From: a virus
Reading direction: 5' to 3' (one strand)
IMG/VR virus record: IMGVR_UViG_3300036851_000157
Coordinates: 1-64,000 of that record
DNA length: 64,000 nucleotides
In this document: piece after piece, positions 55,640-64,000 of the stretch
How the letters are laid out: every line of letters begins with the position of its first letter
How positions within the stretch are numbered: position 1 is the stretch's first letter
Made by a program: the position numbers and the translations under genes
The notes under the pieces: generated by a model
What the model saw: the letters and a program-made list of their open reading frames with translations, nothing else
The model's database searches: none
Told to the model about the DNA's origin: nothing

Positions 55640-55664
55640 GTTAGAGGCTATGTACGTATTGCGA
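55640..55664 (-). promoter_or_regulatory. Phage cassette promoter
   Basis: TCGC-N15-TCTAAC, 28 bases before ATG 55612. Confidence 0.6.
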
Positions 55665-55671
55665 CACAAAA

Positions 55672-55710
55672 ATATAGAGCCCCTGTAGATTTCGCTACAG
55701 GGGTCTATAT
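55672..55710 (-). terminator. Strong terminator hairpin
   Basis: Seventeen-position stem (ATATAGA-CCCCTGTAG with a single mismatch) and ATTTTTGTG on the coding strand; ends the gene at 55728. Confidence 0.75.
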
Positions 55711-55727
55711 CGTCCGTTTGTGGTGAC

Positions 55728-56012
55728 TCAGCGGAGTTTGCCGACTTGGCTCATTGCTTTCGATCCGATCACGTGGCTGTGTTCGTACGCGACGATGATG
55801 ATGATGCCAAGGAGGTTGCCTCCTACAATGAGCAGGGTGTCGGGATTGAACCCTCTCTTGGAGTGTTTCTCCTTGAGCTTGTACAATCTCTCCAGCCTGT
55901 TCAGGCAGGTTGCATATTCCTCGGAATCACCACTCATCGATCGCATGTCGTCTTCGAGCATCTGGATCGTCTGGTCAAGACTCTGAGCTTCGTCCGAGCG
56001 TTTGCTCAGCAC
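55728..56012 (-). CDS. Conserved small phage membrane protein
   Basis: 94 residues, GTG start. SLDQTIQMLEDDMRSMSGDS, EYATCLNRLERLYKLKEKHS, NPDTLLIVGGNLLGIIIIVA, HSHVIGSKAM: a conserved small phage protein with helix pair plus one membrane segment, widespread in phages of Gram-positive bacteria. Role unknown. Own promoter at 56037. Confidence 0.75.
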   Translation of the reverse strand: MLSKRSDEAQSLDQTIQMLEDDMRSMSGDSEEYATCLNRLERLYKLKEKHSKRGFNPDTLLIVGGNLLGIIIIVAYEHSHVIGSKAMSQVGKLR

Positions 56013-56036
56013 TGGGGTCTCCTTTCATTGGGATTC

Positions 56037-56061
56037 ATTATAGACCATGAATCCCTCGCGA
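56037..56061 (-). promoter_or_regulatory. Phage cassette promoter
   Basis: TCGC-N15-TATAAT, 25 bases before the GTG at 56012; last member before the lysis/tail genes. Confidence 0.7.
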
Positions 56062-56067
56062 CCCCGG

Positions 56068-56400
56068 TCAGACGTCGACCTCTTCGGTTCTGACATTCAG
56101 AGTGACGTTCTGACCGTCCTTGAGAGTGCCTGGATGGTCATTCCAGTCAACGCTCTGATAGACCTCTCCATCCTTCACGTCCTTGTGGAGAACCAAGTCC
56201 CCAGCGCCCTCGTAGCTGGCTGCCTGACGGCTCAGAAACAGCCCTAGGAACGCTGCAACTGCCGCGATGGTTCCGGCCACTGCCGTTGGCTCCGGAAGGC
56301 TCCAGAGCTGCGCAAGGCCTACGTAGAGGGCCGCTAGGCCCGGCAGAACGATTTGCACAAGGAACTTGAGCTTATCGTAGGCAGAATTACTGAGATTCAC
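56068..56400 (-). CDS. Holin candidate
   Basis: 110 residues. LSNSAYDKLKFLVQIVLPGL, AALYVGLAQLWSLPEPTAVA, GTIAAVAAFLGLFLSRQA: two membrane segments and charged C-terminus in the style of r1t-type phage holins. Follows the tail genes. The extended C-terminus (beta-like, 40 residues) is unusual. Confidence 0.65.
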   Translation of the reverse strand: MNLSNSAYDKLKFLVQIVLPGLAALYVGLAQLWSLPEPTAVAGTIAAVAAFLGLFLSRQAASYEGAGDLVLHKDVKDGEVYQSVDWNDHPGTLKDGQNVTLNVRTEEVDV

Positions 56401-56737
56401 GTTGGTTCTCCTCTGGTGGCTTTATGCCAAGTCGTTGTTCTAGATGCGCGACACGAAGCCTCAAAGCCAAGATCTGAGCATCCTTCTCATCGAGTTTCTC
56501 GCTGAGATCTTGAATCTCTTCTTCTTGGTGCGCGATCTTTTGATCCTGTCTAGATATGGTGTCGATGTCGAACTTCCTCGCACGCTCGTAGGCCTGCTCC
56601 AGTCTCTTACCTTCGACTGAAGTGGTTGTGTTTTTGGTTGACGCATTGGCCGATGCTCTCGCGGCGCCATATGCCGAAGCGGCACCCACAATCGCAGCGA
56701 TCACACTCCCGATAACGGTGATCACAACAGAATCCAT
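56387..56737 (-). CDS. Membrane-anchored coiled-coil protein
   Basis: 116 residues. Membrane helix SVVITVIGSVIAAIVGAASA, then a coiled coil (SRQDQKIAHQEEEIQDLSEK). Overlaps the holin candidate; possible spanin-like or lysis accessory function (inference). Confidence 0.65.
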   Translation of the reverse strand: MDSVVITVIGSVIAAIVGAASAYGAARASANASTKNTTTSVEGKRLEQAYERARKFDIDTISRQDQKIAHQEEEIQDLSEKLDEKDAQILALRLRVAHLEQRLGIKPPEENQRESQ

Positions 56738-56739
56738 GT

Positions 56740-57192
56740 TTACACCGTCTTAGATTCTATTGCTTCAACTCTAGGTGGGTTAACCAAACCGCTAACTCCC
56801 CACCATACGAAAGCAAGTAGCCCCCAAATAAAAGAACCTCGAAGATTTGAAATCGGAGCAAGATCGAACAGAACGCCAACACCATAGAAAGTGGCCCAAG
56901 TTGCAGAGAGACCGGTCAGAACCACGTAGCCCCACGTTGTGGAAATTGCAGGCCATCGCGACGATATGACAGCCAGCCAACCAGCAAACATGAAGATGAT
57001 TCCCCACACGTCCATTCCCCACCAAGACAGAGCAACGTGAAGAGCACGCTCATTCGCGGCCGTGATTTCCGTTGTGTAGAACGAGACACCAATGGCTATG
57101 TAGACCAAGCCCGCGATGAGAAGAACAAAGCTGTGTCTTTCCCATGGACGAAGTGATTTCCATGGATGTAGATGCGGATACAAATGTTGCAT
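56740..57192 (-). CDS. Four-helix membrane protein
   Basis: 150 residues, about four membrane segments (FVLLIAGLVYIAIGVSFY, VWGIIFMFAGWLAVIS, YVVLTGLSATWATFYG, FIWGLLAFVWWGVSG). Between tail and holin candidates; could be an alternative holin or a receptor-blocking protein. No family recognised. Confidence 0.65.
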   Translation of the reverse strand: MQHLYPHLHPWKSLRPWERHSFVLLIAGLVYIAIGVSFYTTEITAANERALHVALSWWGMDVWGIIFMFAGWLAVISSRWPAISTTWGYVVLTGLSATWATFYGVGVLFDLAPISNLRGSFIWGLLAFVWWGVSGLVNPPRVEAIESKTV

Positions 57193-57204
57193 GCCTCCTC
57201 CTTT

Positions 57205-58365
57205 CTAAGAAAGCCTTGACGACAACGTCGGATATCCAACCTCGCCGTTTTCGTCCTGTGTGCGAATGAATTCAGTCACATACTCGTTCGACGATCCATA
57301 TCGTCCTTGCACCTTAACGCGATCCCCAAGCCGGTAGTCCACGTTATACTTGAAATTGATGAAAGGAGAGATCTGAGCATCGACAGTACGAATTCTACTG
57401 CCTTCTTTTCGCACAGCCCTTAGACCTTTGTCTTCAAGACCTTCCTCAAAGTCATCAGCATCTTCAGCGGTCTCTTTCGTGCCTCCGTCTACGAATGTGT
57501 CTCGACGGTTCCACCCAGTATTCGTACCAGGAAGTTCGTCTGGATCGGTGTAGTAGTGGTTGCGAGGATCGCCCACAACATACGCACCTGTTTTCAAATT
57601 TTCACTCGAGAAGAGGTATTTGGGGCTGTCCAAGTGTCCGGCTTTCCAGCTGAAGACAACCGAATCTGTCAAGTCACGACCCTTGTAGATATCAAATCTA
57701 CAGTTGGTGATGTTGGTCTCAGGAGTAGTGCTGAACGCACCTCCACTGCCAAAGCTCACTTTGCGACCATTAGTCCCATTCGGTCGAATGATCCGAATGC
57801 CCAATTTTCCTGAAGCCAGGAATGTCATCAACTGATCGTAGATGATGCCGTTCTCTATCTTCCTTGCCTTGACTGCTCCGTCGTCCGTTCCGGCAGGCAT
57901 CGATACCGTGCAGATCACGTGAGGAATTGAGTTCCCTGCAGGATACGTTGAGGTTACCCGTAGAACATCATCCCCAGTGTCGTTGACCACAGCAGTCCAC
58001 ACCAATGCTGCACAAGCCTGCTTGATGGTGTATTTGGTTTGCATTTTGACGGATTTGCCGTATGGAGCGTTCTTCCAGACTCGGTTCATCAGGAAGGCAT
58101 CGATCGTCCTCCCCTTTATCGTCAGTTGAGGGACCCCATCGTCATTCTCTTGGATTTCGTGGGAGTCAACCATCATCACTTCGTTGCTGTCGAGCAGTGT
58201 GCAAAGACTACGTTCGGGCAAAAGCTCCCTGGTGTAGTCAATGTCTTCAGTGTGCAGCTCGAAGTCTCCGTACGGCTGAAAACGCTCCGTCCATATAAGA
58301 CTTCGGTAACCCTCGACTAACTCCTTGACTGAAAAGTCGTTCCGGTTCATCGTGAGAAGATCCAT
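57205..58365 (-). CDS. Gp37-like tail protein
   Basis: 386 residues; start ATG 58365 overlaps the previous stop (TGATG). RNDFSVKELVEGYRSLIWTE, RFQPYGDFELHT and RSLCTLLDSNEVMMVDSHEI, GRTIDAFLMNRVW resemble the ReqiPepy6 Gp37-like tail family; C-terminus FKYNVDYRLGDRVKVQG. Baseplate/tail-tip (Tal-like) component binding the Dit hub. Confidence 0.75.
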   Translation of the reverse strand: MDLLTMNRNDFSVKELVEGYRSLIWTERFQPYGDFELHTEDIDYTRELLPERSLCTLLDSNEVMMVDSHEIQENDDGVPQLTIKGRTIDAFLMNRVWKNAPYGKSVKMQTKYTIKQACAALVWTAVVNDTGDDVLRVTSTYPAGNSIPHVICTVSMPAGTDDGAVKARKIENGIIYDQLMTFLASGKLGIRIIRPNGTNGRKVSFGSGGAFSTTPETNITNCRFDIYKGRDLTDSVVFSWKAGHLDSPKYLFSSENLKTGAYVVGDPRNHYYTDPDELPGTNTGWNRRDTFVDGGTKETAEDADDFEEGLEDKGLRAVRKEGSRIRTVDAQISPFINFKYNVDYRLGDRVKVQGRYGSSNEYVTEFIRTQDENGEVGYPTLSSRLS

Positions 58366-59198
58366 CAGACCCCCCAGTACTGCGCAGTGAACGTCAAAGG
58401 GCCCTTCCACTGCCACTTGGTAGTCCCTGGAGGAACCTTGAAGTGGTTATAGCCTGGGTGGAGGGTAATCCACTCTGAGTCGGCTCGAAGAATGCCCATC
58501 TTGTTCTGAACAGTTCCTTGCTTCTTGTTCCAGTGGATGTATCTCTTGCCTGGGATTGTCGATACGGCCAAAATGTCTCCGACAGCAAATGCTTTGTCGA
58601 ACGTCATTCCAATCGAGTCATCTTCCGCCACACGGAGATACCAATGCTGCATAGTATCTGTGAACTTCACAGCAAACTGGAAGCCAGTATCAGCAGTTCC
58701 AGGGTTGTAGACGTTGGGATTCGTTTCGCTGAGAGCTGTTGCTGGATAAGACGTAGCCGCCGGCTCCCGAAACTTGTCATGAAGCGTTCGAAACGTGAGT
58801 TGAACTGCTGGTTCCTTGACGAACAGCGCCGACTCAAACTTCGAACAGTACGCTTCTACCGTGGCGAAGAGTACTCCTCCCGCCATGAGATCGATCCAGA
58901 CCTTAGGGTCGTAACCCGTCCGGAGCATTGTGTAGAGGTTGTTTCGAAGGTTCTTCACGTCACCATGTAGCATAACCAAAGCCACGACATCGCGGTCTTC
59001 CGATTGGATTCCTTGGAACTTCCCCCCAGAGCCAGTTTTGGCGATCGCCACGGTCTGGTCCGGGGGGTCAATCCCATCGATGTTTTTCACAACGTACGGA
59101 TCAGAATCCGTAGAGTAAGGGGTGAAGGGCAAGTTCACCACGTCAAGCCCCCGAAGCCGGATCGAAGTGATCACCGGCGTTCTCAACAGTACTGTCAT
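58365..59198 (-). CDS. Distal tail protein (Dit)
   Basis: 277 residues. Starts in the stop of the tape measure gene. SRLRGLDVVNLPF-like beginning, LVMLHGDVKNLRNNLYTMLR, YPATALSETNPNVYNPGTAD typical of Dit-type tail proteins; WITLHPGYNHFKVPPGTTKW near the end belongs to the galectin-like half. Forms the ring between tube and tip. Confidence 0.8.
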   Translation of the reverse strand: MTVLLRTPVITSIRLRGLDVVNLPFTPYSTDSDPYVVKNIDGIDPPDQTVAIAKTGSGGKFQGIQSEDRDVVALVMLHGDVKNLRNNLYTMLRTGYDPKVWIDLMAGGVLFATVEAYCSKFESALFVKEPAVQLTFRTLHDKFREPAATSYPATALSETNPNVYNPGTADTGFQFAVKFTDTMQHWYLRVAEDDSIGMTFDKAFAVGDILAVSTIPGKRYIHWNKKQGTVQNKMGILRADSEWITLHPGYNHFKVPPGTTKWQWKGPLTFTAQYWGV

Positions 59199-62100
59199 TA
59201 GCCCTTCACCTCCCTAAATAGCGCGAATTGGGACTTTGTTCCACGGTAGATCTCAACCTTGTTCACCGGTTTCGGTGAGTTGATGGTTTGGTTGAAGTTG
59301 TAGGTCTCGTTGATCGAGGCCACAGCGTCAGCTCTTCGACGCCCTTCGATTCCTGAAATATCCGAAGCCTTGCGTCCGGACAGTCCAGTGTTGATCGTGT
59401 GCCTTCCGGACAGATGCCCACTGATCGCCGTAGCGTCCTTCTCGAGCTGAGTCAGGTCCAGAACTGGTGCAATAGTAGGACGAATATCCCGGAGACTATC
59501 GCCCATCTTGCGCGAGTTATTGAATGCGTATCGCATTGCATCCAGACTCCGGTCTGCTAGCTCCTTAGAAGACTTCTCAGCGGCGCCAACATGCTGATGA
59601 ATTCCATCAGCAACGCCCTTGGCAACCCATTGACCGACCTCATCTCGCATGACCTTGGATGGGCTATCAATACCGAGAACCTTCCTCATCCATCCAGGAA
59701 GTGCACCGGCAATAGCCGAAGCAGCGCTTCTGAGAAGATCCATGCCGGTAGTCCATAGATACGATGTTATACCCGTAATCAAATCTACAGCTATACCGCC
59801 TCCAGCAGTGGCTAGTTGTCCCCCTATACCCTTCACTGCCGACACGATTTCAACAGCCAAGAATCCGATGAACTGGATCGCCCTGCGCTTGACCCTTGGA
59901 TACTCAGCTTCGATCGCATCCATAAATGCAATGACGATGTTGGCCGCCTTGTGAGCAATCCTAGGAATTGCCTCTTCGATGCCTGTCAGGAACGCGATTA
60001 TGACACGAATACCGAATCTGATGAATCGTCCAATGTACGACTCAAGAACACTGAACGCAGTCTCGATGAGAGCTCGGAATACCTGGCGAAGCTTGGGTTG
60101 GAACTTGATGAACGCGTCGGCCATGACCGTCAACAACTTGTAAATCGCCTTTGTCAGAGGCACTGCCGCGTCTACAAACCCTTGAATGAGCCCCAGAACG
60201 AAAGCGCCAACAGCCTTGGCAATCTCAGGTACCAACTTCAGTAGAAGAATGACACCGTCGTAGACTGCCTGGAATCCCGCAGGACCCACAATGGCAAGAA
60301 CACCCAGGGCCGTCGCAAACGCCAGAACACCCAAGCCGGCCAGAGCAATTGCCTGGCCGATGAGCAACGCTGCAGCACCGAAAGCCATGATGGCTGGGAT
60401 AGCTGGCAAGAGGCCGTTGGCTGCAATTACGAGTGCCGTCAGCGCAAGACCGATGAACACGAAAGCCTTCGTCAGATCATCTGCCGGAATCTTTGCCAGA
60501 ATCTCCAACGCCTTAGCAATGACGATCATTGCAGCAGCGCCAGCAAGTAATCCAACCGCTCCGCCACCACTCAAAGCCATGCCAGCAAGAGCTACAGCAC
60601 CAATAGTGACAACCAAAGCAGTCAGAGCGTCACCAAGTCTTTCACTATCGATCTTTGCCACCTTCTCGAGCGACTTAGCCAAGATCAAGAGCCCAACGGA
60701 GGCGATAAGCAAGCCAATGGACCCGGTGACCGCAAATTTACCGAAGGCACGCATAGCCAGACCAAGACCGAGAATCACAGCAGCAGCCTTACCGCCACCG
60801 TCAATGATCATGTCCCAGCTGAGCTTGGAGTAGATCTTCATGGTTCCAGCGAACGCTACAAGGGCCCCAGAAAGCACGAGAAGGGCCGCTGCAGTCGCAA
60901 ATATCGTGGCTCCGCCTCCCGTCTTGGACAAGATCGCGGTAGCCGCCACAACGCCTGCTACAATGGCTCCAATGGCCTTCAAACCATTGACCACTTCCTC
61001 TGGATCCATCTTGCCGAGGATTCTCACAGCACCTGCCAGAATTACGACTGCCGTAGAGAACGCAACCATGGCCACGCCCATTCCGGTCATCGCAGCGCTC
61101 TTCTTAGCGATGTCCTTCACGCTTAGACTGGTATCGCCACCAATTAGAATCTTCATCGAAGCGACAAGAGCGGTCATCAAACCCGCAATCGCGCCCATGG
61201 AGTATGCCAGCTGCTTTCCATCAAGTTGTGACAGAATATAAGCTGCACCGGCAAGCAACAGAACGGATATGGCAATCTTCTTGATAATGTCTGCCTTGAC
61301 ATCTTGCTGCATGACCTTCAAGCTGCTCGAAATCCGATCCAGAACGCCACTTGCACTCTTTGAGATTCCGCTGAATGCTCTTGCGACATTCGTCGCTGCA
61401 AGTAGAAAGCCTCCTGTCAGGAGCGTGTTAACAATCTCCAAGAAACTTTCGAGATCCATACTCGCCATGGAATTCTTGAATGCCGACCCAAGACCCTCGA
61501 CGAATACCCCAAGGCCAGCAGCCATGAACTCGAATGTTTTCCTGAGAGCCTCAAGTAGGAACGGTCCTGCGTCAATAATTCCCTGTCCAATACCCAGAAC
61601 TATGTTGACTCCGATCGGAATCATAGTCTCTGCTGGTGAGTGAATACCCAGAGCGTCCTTGACCCACGTAACGATGTTGTTGGCAAAATTCACCAGAGCC
61701 GCTTGAATGCTTGCACCGTTGATACCATCAATAATGCCGTCAATCAGACCCTTGGCAATATCTCCACCTTCGGACGCCAAACTTGCGATGCTGTCACCAA
61801 TTGCCTGGATGACTGGCACGAGAGGCTGCAAAGCCCGGAAGAATGCAGTTGCAATGTTGGAAACACCCTTAAGCATCTTCTCGAGCTTCTTACCTTCCCG
61901 AACCCAATCCACGAAAGATTCGATGGTCTCTACAATGGTGTCCAGGAAACCACCGCCATCACCAGCACCCGAGCCCAGCAAGCCAAAGAGGCTGCCGAGC
62001 ATCTTGATAGCGAAGCCAACAATTGTTCCAAGGAACTTGACCGCAGTAAATATCCCGACGAAGACGACGCGAATCGCGTGCATCTGCTTCACGTTTAGAC

Positions 62101-63421
62101 GGAATAGTTCAAAGAACGAGTGGAATGCCTCGCTCATAGTTACAAGAATCTTGGCGGATCCTGGAGGGAAGACTTCCTTGAACGCATTCTTGATTGGGAC
62201 GAAGAAACGCACAAGATCCTTGAATGCCTGCTTCAAGCCTTCAATGACTTCTACTCGGCCGCCAAACTTGTTCCAGTAGGCGAGAGCCTTGTTGATCTTG
62301 GCGAAGAAACCTGCAACTCCGTCTGTGATGTACTTGGTAACTCCGGTCCAAAGCTTCTTGGACTGGTTGAAGTTACCAAAGATGTTCTGGAAAACCTGAG
62401 CCCAACCAGAACCGATCGATTCCTTGACAACATCGTAAGCCTGACCGATGGTCTTGACCTTGGTCGCTGACTCAATAGAAGCCTGCGAAAGCCGATTGAG
62501 TTCCTCAGCAGCTTGCTGAGAATATCCCATTCCCTTAAGCTGCTCAACCGAGAACGCCTTGTAACCACCAGTGGTCTTGTCGATTTGCCCAGCCATCACC
62601 TTCATCGTCTTGGTGAAGATGTCGCCGGTCAACCAGCCCGCCTGAAGCGAATCACGGAAACTTCCAGTGCTAGCAATAGCATCCTTCATGGCCGCGCCAG
62701 CATCTTCACCAGACTCAGCAGTTGCTTGAAGCGCCTTCTGAATGTTCGTACCACCCATGTTGGCATTTGCCAACGAGTTCCAGTCCATTAGGCGAATAAC
62801 ACCTGTGCTGAGCGCCTGCGACATCTGATACATCGCGCTGTTGAGCTGTTCCGAGGTAGCGCCAGACAGAGCAGCAACGTTTGCCATACCCTTGATGGCG
62901 TCAGTGGCAGGACCCATAGCGACGCCCGCCGCAGTGAATCGACCGATGTTCTGAGCCATCTGACTGAAGTTGTAGATGGTCTTGTCCGAGTACTCATTCA
63001 ACTGCCTCAGCGTGTTGTTGACCGCAGGCAGCTTGGCTCCAGTATTCGCAATGATCGTCTGGATAGAGTTGAGATTCGTGCTGTATTCACTGAAGCCGGC
63101 AGTGAGTGGGTCGATCGTCAAACTCTTACCTATCTTGAGAGCCGAATCGACCACCTTGTTGGTGATGTTAGAGATTGCCGTGACAGCTACGGTTGTGAGA
63201 CCGAGCCACATTTTGCTGACGCCCTCAATGGCAGAGGCCATCGGGTGCATGTTGAACCCGGAAACCGAACGGTTGATATCCTCAATACCCTTACCGGCTC
63301 CCGAGAAAGACATTGCAGCCTTCAGCTTGTCGAGGGTACCAAGGGATTGCGAAACACCGGACTCAAACTGCTTGTTGTCAAAATGCATTGCCACGATTTG
63401 ATCTTCAACGGTGTTGCTCAT
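59198..63421 (-). CDS. Tape measure protein
   Basis: 1407 residues, the longest late gene. N-terminal tape-measure domain (~95-250): SEYSTNLNSIQTIIANTGAK, YSDKTIYNFSQMAQNIGRFT, ALSGATSEQLNSAMYQMSQAL, NSLANANMGG. Then multiple hydrophobic alanine/glycine-rich segments (~650-1080) that presumably insert in the host membrane, and an amphipathic C-terminus. Length predicts a tail around 200 nm using the usual 0.15 nm per residue. Confidence 0.9.
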   Translation of the reverse strand: MSNTVEDQIVAMHFDNKQFESGVSQSLGTLDKLKAAMSFSGAGKGIEDINRSVSGFNMHPMASAIEGVSKMWLGLTTVAVTAISNITNKVVDSALKIGKSLTIDPLTAGFSEYSTNLNSIQTIIANTGAKLPAVNNTLRQLNEYSDKTIYNFSQMAQNIGRFTAAGVAMGPATDAIKGMANVAALSGATSEQLNSAMYQMSQALSTGVIRLMDWNSLANANMGGTNIQKALQATAESGEDAGAAMKDAIASTGSFRDSLQAGWLTGDIFTKTMKVMAGQIDKTTGGYKAFSVEQLKGMGYSQQAAEELNRLSQASIESATKVKTIGQAYDVVKESIGSGWAQVFQNIFGNFNQSKKLWTGVTKYITDGVAGFFAKINKALAYWNKFGGRVEVIEGLKQAFKDLVRFFVPIKNAFKEVFPPGSAKILVTMSEAFHSFFELFRLNVKQMHAIRVVFVGIFTAVKFLGTIVGFAIKMLGSLFGLLGSGAGDGGGFLDTIVETIESFVDWVREGKKLEKMLKGVSNIATAFFRALQPLVPVIQAIGDSIASLASEGGDIAKGLIDGIIDGINGASIQAALVNFANNIVTWVKDALGIHSPAETMIPIGVNIVLGIGQGIIDAGPFLLEALRKTFEFMAAGLGVFVEGLGSAFKNSMASMDLESFLEIVNTLLTGGFLLAATNVARAFSGISKSASGVLDRISSSLKVMQQDVKADIIKKIAISVLLLAGAAYILSQLDGKQLAYSMGAIAGLMTALVASMKILIGGDTSLSVKDIAKKSAAMTGMGVAMVAFSTAVVILAGAVRILGKMDPEEVVNGLKAIGAIVAGVVAATAILSKTGGGATIFATAAALLVLSGALVAFAGTMKIYSKLSWDMIIDGGGKAAAVILGLGLAMRAFGKFAVTGSIGLLIASVGLLILAKSLEKVAKIDSERLGDALTALVVTIGAVALAGMALSGGGAVGLLAGAAAMIVIAKALEILAKIPADDLTKAFVFIGLALTALVIAANGLLPAIPAIMAFGAAALLIGQAIALAGLGVLAFATALGVLAIVGPAGFQAVYDGVILLLKLVPEIAKAVGAFVLGLIQGFVDAAVPLTKAIYKLLTVMADAFIKFQPKLRQVFRALIETAFSVLESYIGRFIRFGIRVIIAFLTGIEEAIPRIAHKAANIVIAFMDAIEAEYPRVKRRAIQFIGFLAVEIVSAVKGIGGQLATAGGGIAVDLITGITSYLWTTGMDLLRSAASAIAGALPGWMRKVLGIDSPSKVMRDEVGQWVAKGVADGIHQHVGAAEKSSKELADRSLDAMRYAFNNSRKMGDSLRDIRPTIAPVLDLTQLEKDATAISGHLSGRHTINTGLSGRKASDISGIEGRRRADAVASINETYNFNQTINSPKPVNKVEIYRGTKSQFALFREVKG

Positions 63422-63807
63422 ACCTTGGTCACCTCCTCAAAGACAGTCTTCGCAATTTCGTCGAAGAGCGGTTGAACAACCGGATTGATGAAATCTCGTC
63501 CAATCACATAGCCACCAGTGCGAGTTCCATGACCATACTGGATGAGAATTGCAATGACCTGTCCGTCCTCAACATGGCTATTGTGGAAGTCCAGGTAGTA
63601 CTGTCCGTTTTGCTGACCAGTTGTGTAGTACCATCCGGCCGCAGTTTCACCACTCTCAACCGGCGTTGCCGCTTTTAGAGCCTCAACTCCGCGGGGGCCA
63701 TATTGGTTGAGAATAGTCAGAATGCGATTCTGCTTCAGCTTGTTGAGATAGGCAGAGGTTTTCGAGAACTTTCCTGATGCCGAAAGGCTAATCGTAGGGC
63801 CGGCCAC
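63418..63807 (-). CDS. HK97 gp10-like tail completion protein
   Basis: 129 residues. ALKAATPVESGETAAGWYYT, IAILIQYGHGTRTGGYVIGR, DFINPVVQPLFDEI match gp10-like neck/tail-completion proteins. It overlaps the tape measure gene by 4 bases; such genes usually sit with the head connectors, so the position is atypical. Confidence 0.65.
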   Translation of the reverse strand: MAGPTISLSASGKFSKTSAYLNKLKQNRILTILNQYGPRGVEALKAATPVESGETAAGWYYTTGQQNGQYYLDFHNSHVEDGQVIAILIQYGHGTRTGGYVIGRDFINPVVQPLFDEIAKTVFEEVTKV

Positions 63808-63851
63808 TGCCTACCTCCTTTCAAGACTGATTGATGGTTTCTTTTCTCCGT

Positions 63852-64000
63852 TTATGCTGGGTTGTAGTACAGGCGAATGGCAAAATATGCCACATCGATT
63901 GTGGCAGATCCTTGCCCTGTCCCCGGAATGAAATCCTCTACCCAGATGCGGTTCGCCGGAATTTGAGCACCCGGAGCACCTGTAAGTCTCGAAAGAACCT
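63852..64000 (-). CDS. C-terminal end of a late structural protein (cut by window edge)
   Basis: 49 codons ending in TAA at 63852: SRLTGAPGAQIPANRIWVED, FIPGTGQGSATIDVAYFAIR, LYYNPA. Beta-rich. May be the C-terminus of the tail protein that starts at 241 if the genome is circular. The start lies beyond the window. Confidence 0.7.
   Translation of the reverse strand, partial: VLSRLTGAPGAQIPANRIWVEDFIPGTGQGSATIDVAYFAIRLYYNPA

Overview
The window is most of the genome of a tailed double-stranded DNA phage with a long non-contractile tail (siphovirus). Every gene I can support is on the minus strand, so transcription runs from high to low coordinates. Genes are tightly packed, with many ATGA/TGATG start-stop overlaps and strong AGGAGG-type ribosome sites. 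I see no integrase or convincing repressor/lysogeny module. The host is not identifiable with certainty. The Gp37-like tail protein, the DUF6353-like membrane proteins and several small conserved proteins are of types I associate with phages of Actinobacteria (inference, low confidence).

Late region: reading from 19184 down to 1 come an EEP-type nuclease-like protein, small phage proteins, a terminase small-subunit candidate, HNH, an M15-like peptidase, a lysine-rich histone-like peptide, a connector, collagen-like and glycine-rich tail fibres, a 2H-phosphoesterase fusion, TerL, portal, scaffold-like protein, a protease-capsid fusion, connectors, major tail protein, a tail-assembly protein and duplicated tail adhesin domains cut by base 1. 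Reading from 64000 down come a tail protein fragment, a gp10-like protein, tape measure, Dit, Gp37-like tail protein, membrane proteins and a holin candidate. Base 1 and base 64000 therefore bracket the normal junction between the major-tail-protein module and the tape measure. The molecule is probably circular or circularly permuted, only slightly longer than the window.

Region 56-50 kb and 34.8-33.0 kb: small, mostly membrane or basic proteins in one-gene cassettes, each with its own promoter (on the coding strand TCGC, 15 nt, TATAAT-like) and often a terminator hairpin whose T-tract abuts the next promoter. Seventeen copies of the promoter were located. One drives a small RNA with a tRNA-like T arm instead of a protein.

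Region 50-36 kb: replication and early metabolism, dominated by a 1270-residue protein joining an SF3/D5-like helicase, an AEP-like primase domain and a family B DNA polymerase, plus an SSB-like protein and many small genes.

Region 36.0-35.0 kb: about 1 kb with no plausible gene but with at least four H-type pseudoknot candidates, a repeated internal-loop motif and a 12-bp hairpin. This looks like a very large structured non-coding RNA (GOLLD/ROOL style) and is the most striking element of the window.

Region 33-19 kb: small zinc-binding and DNA-binding proteins, a GH16-like protein, a nucleotide pyrophosphohydrolase-like protein, an SF2 helicase gene carrying about 1.5 kb of foreign-looking insertion that itself encodes small genes in another frame, two PD-(D/E)XK-type nucleases, and a 938-residue protein with the DFDGD signature of two-barrel RNA polymerases flanked by helix-turn-helix segments.
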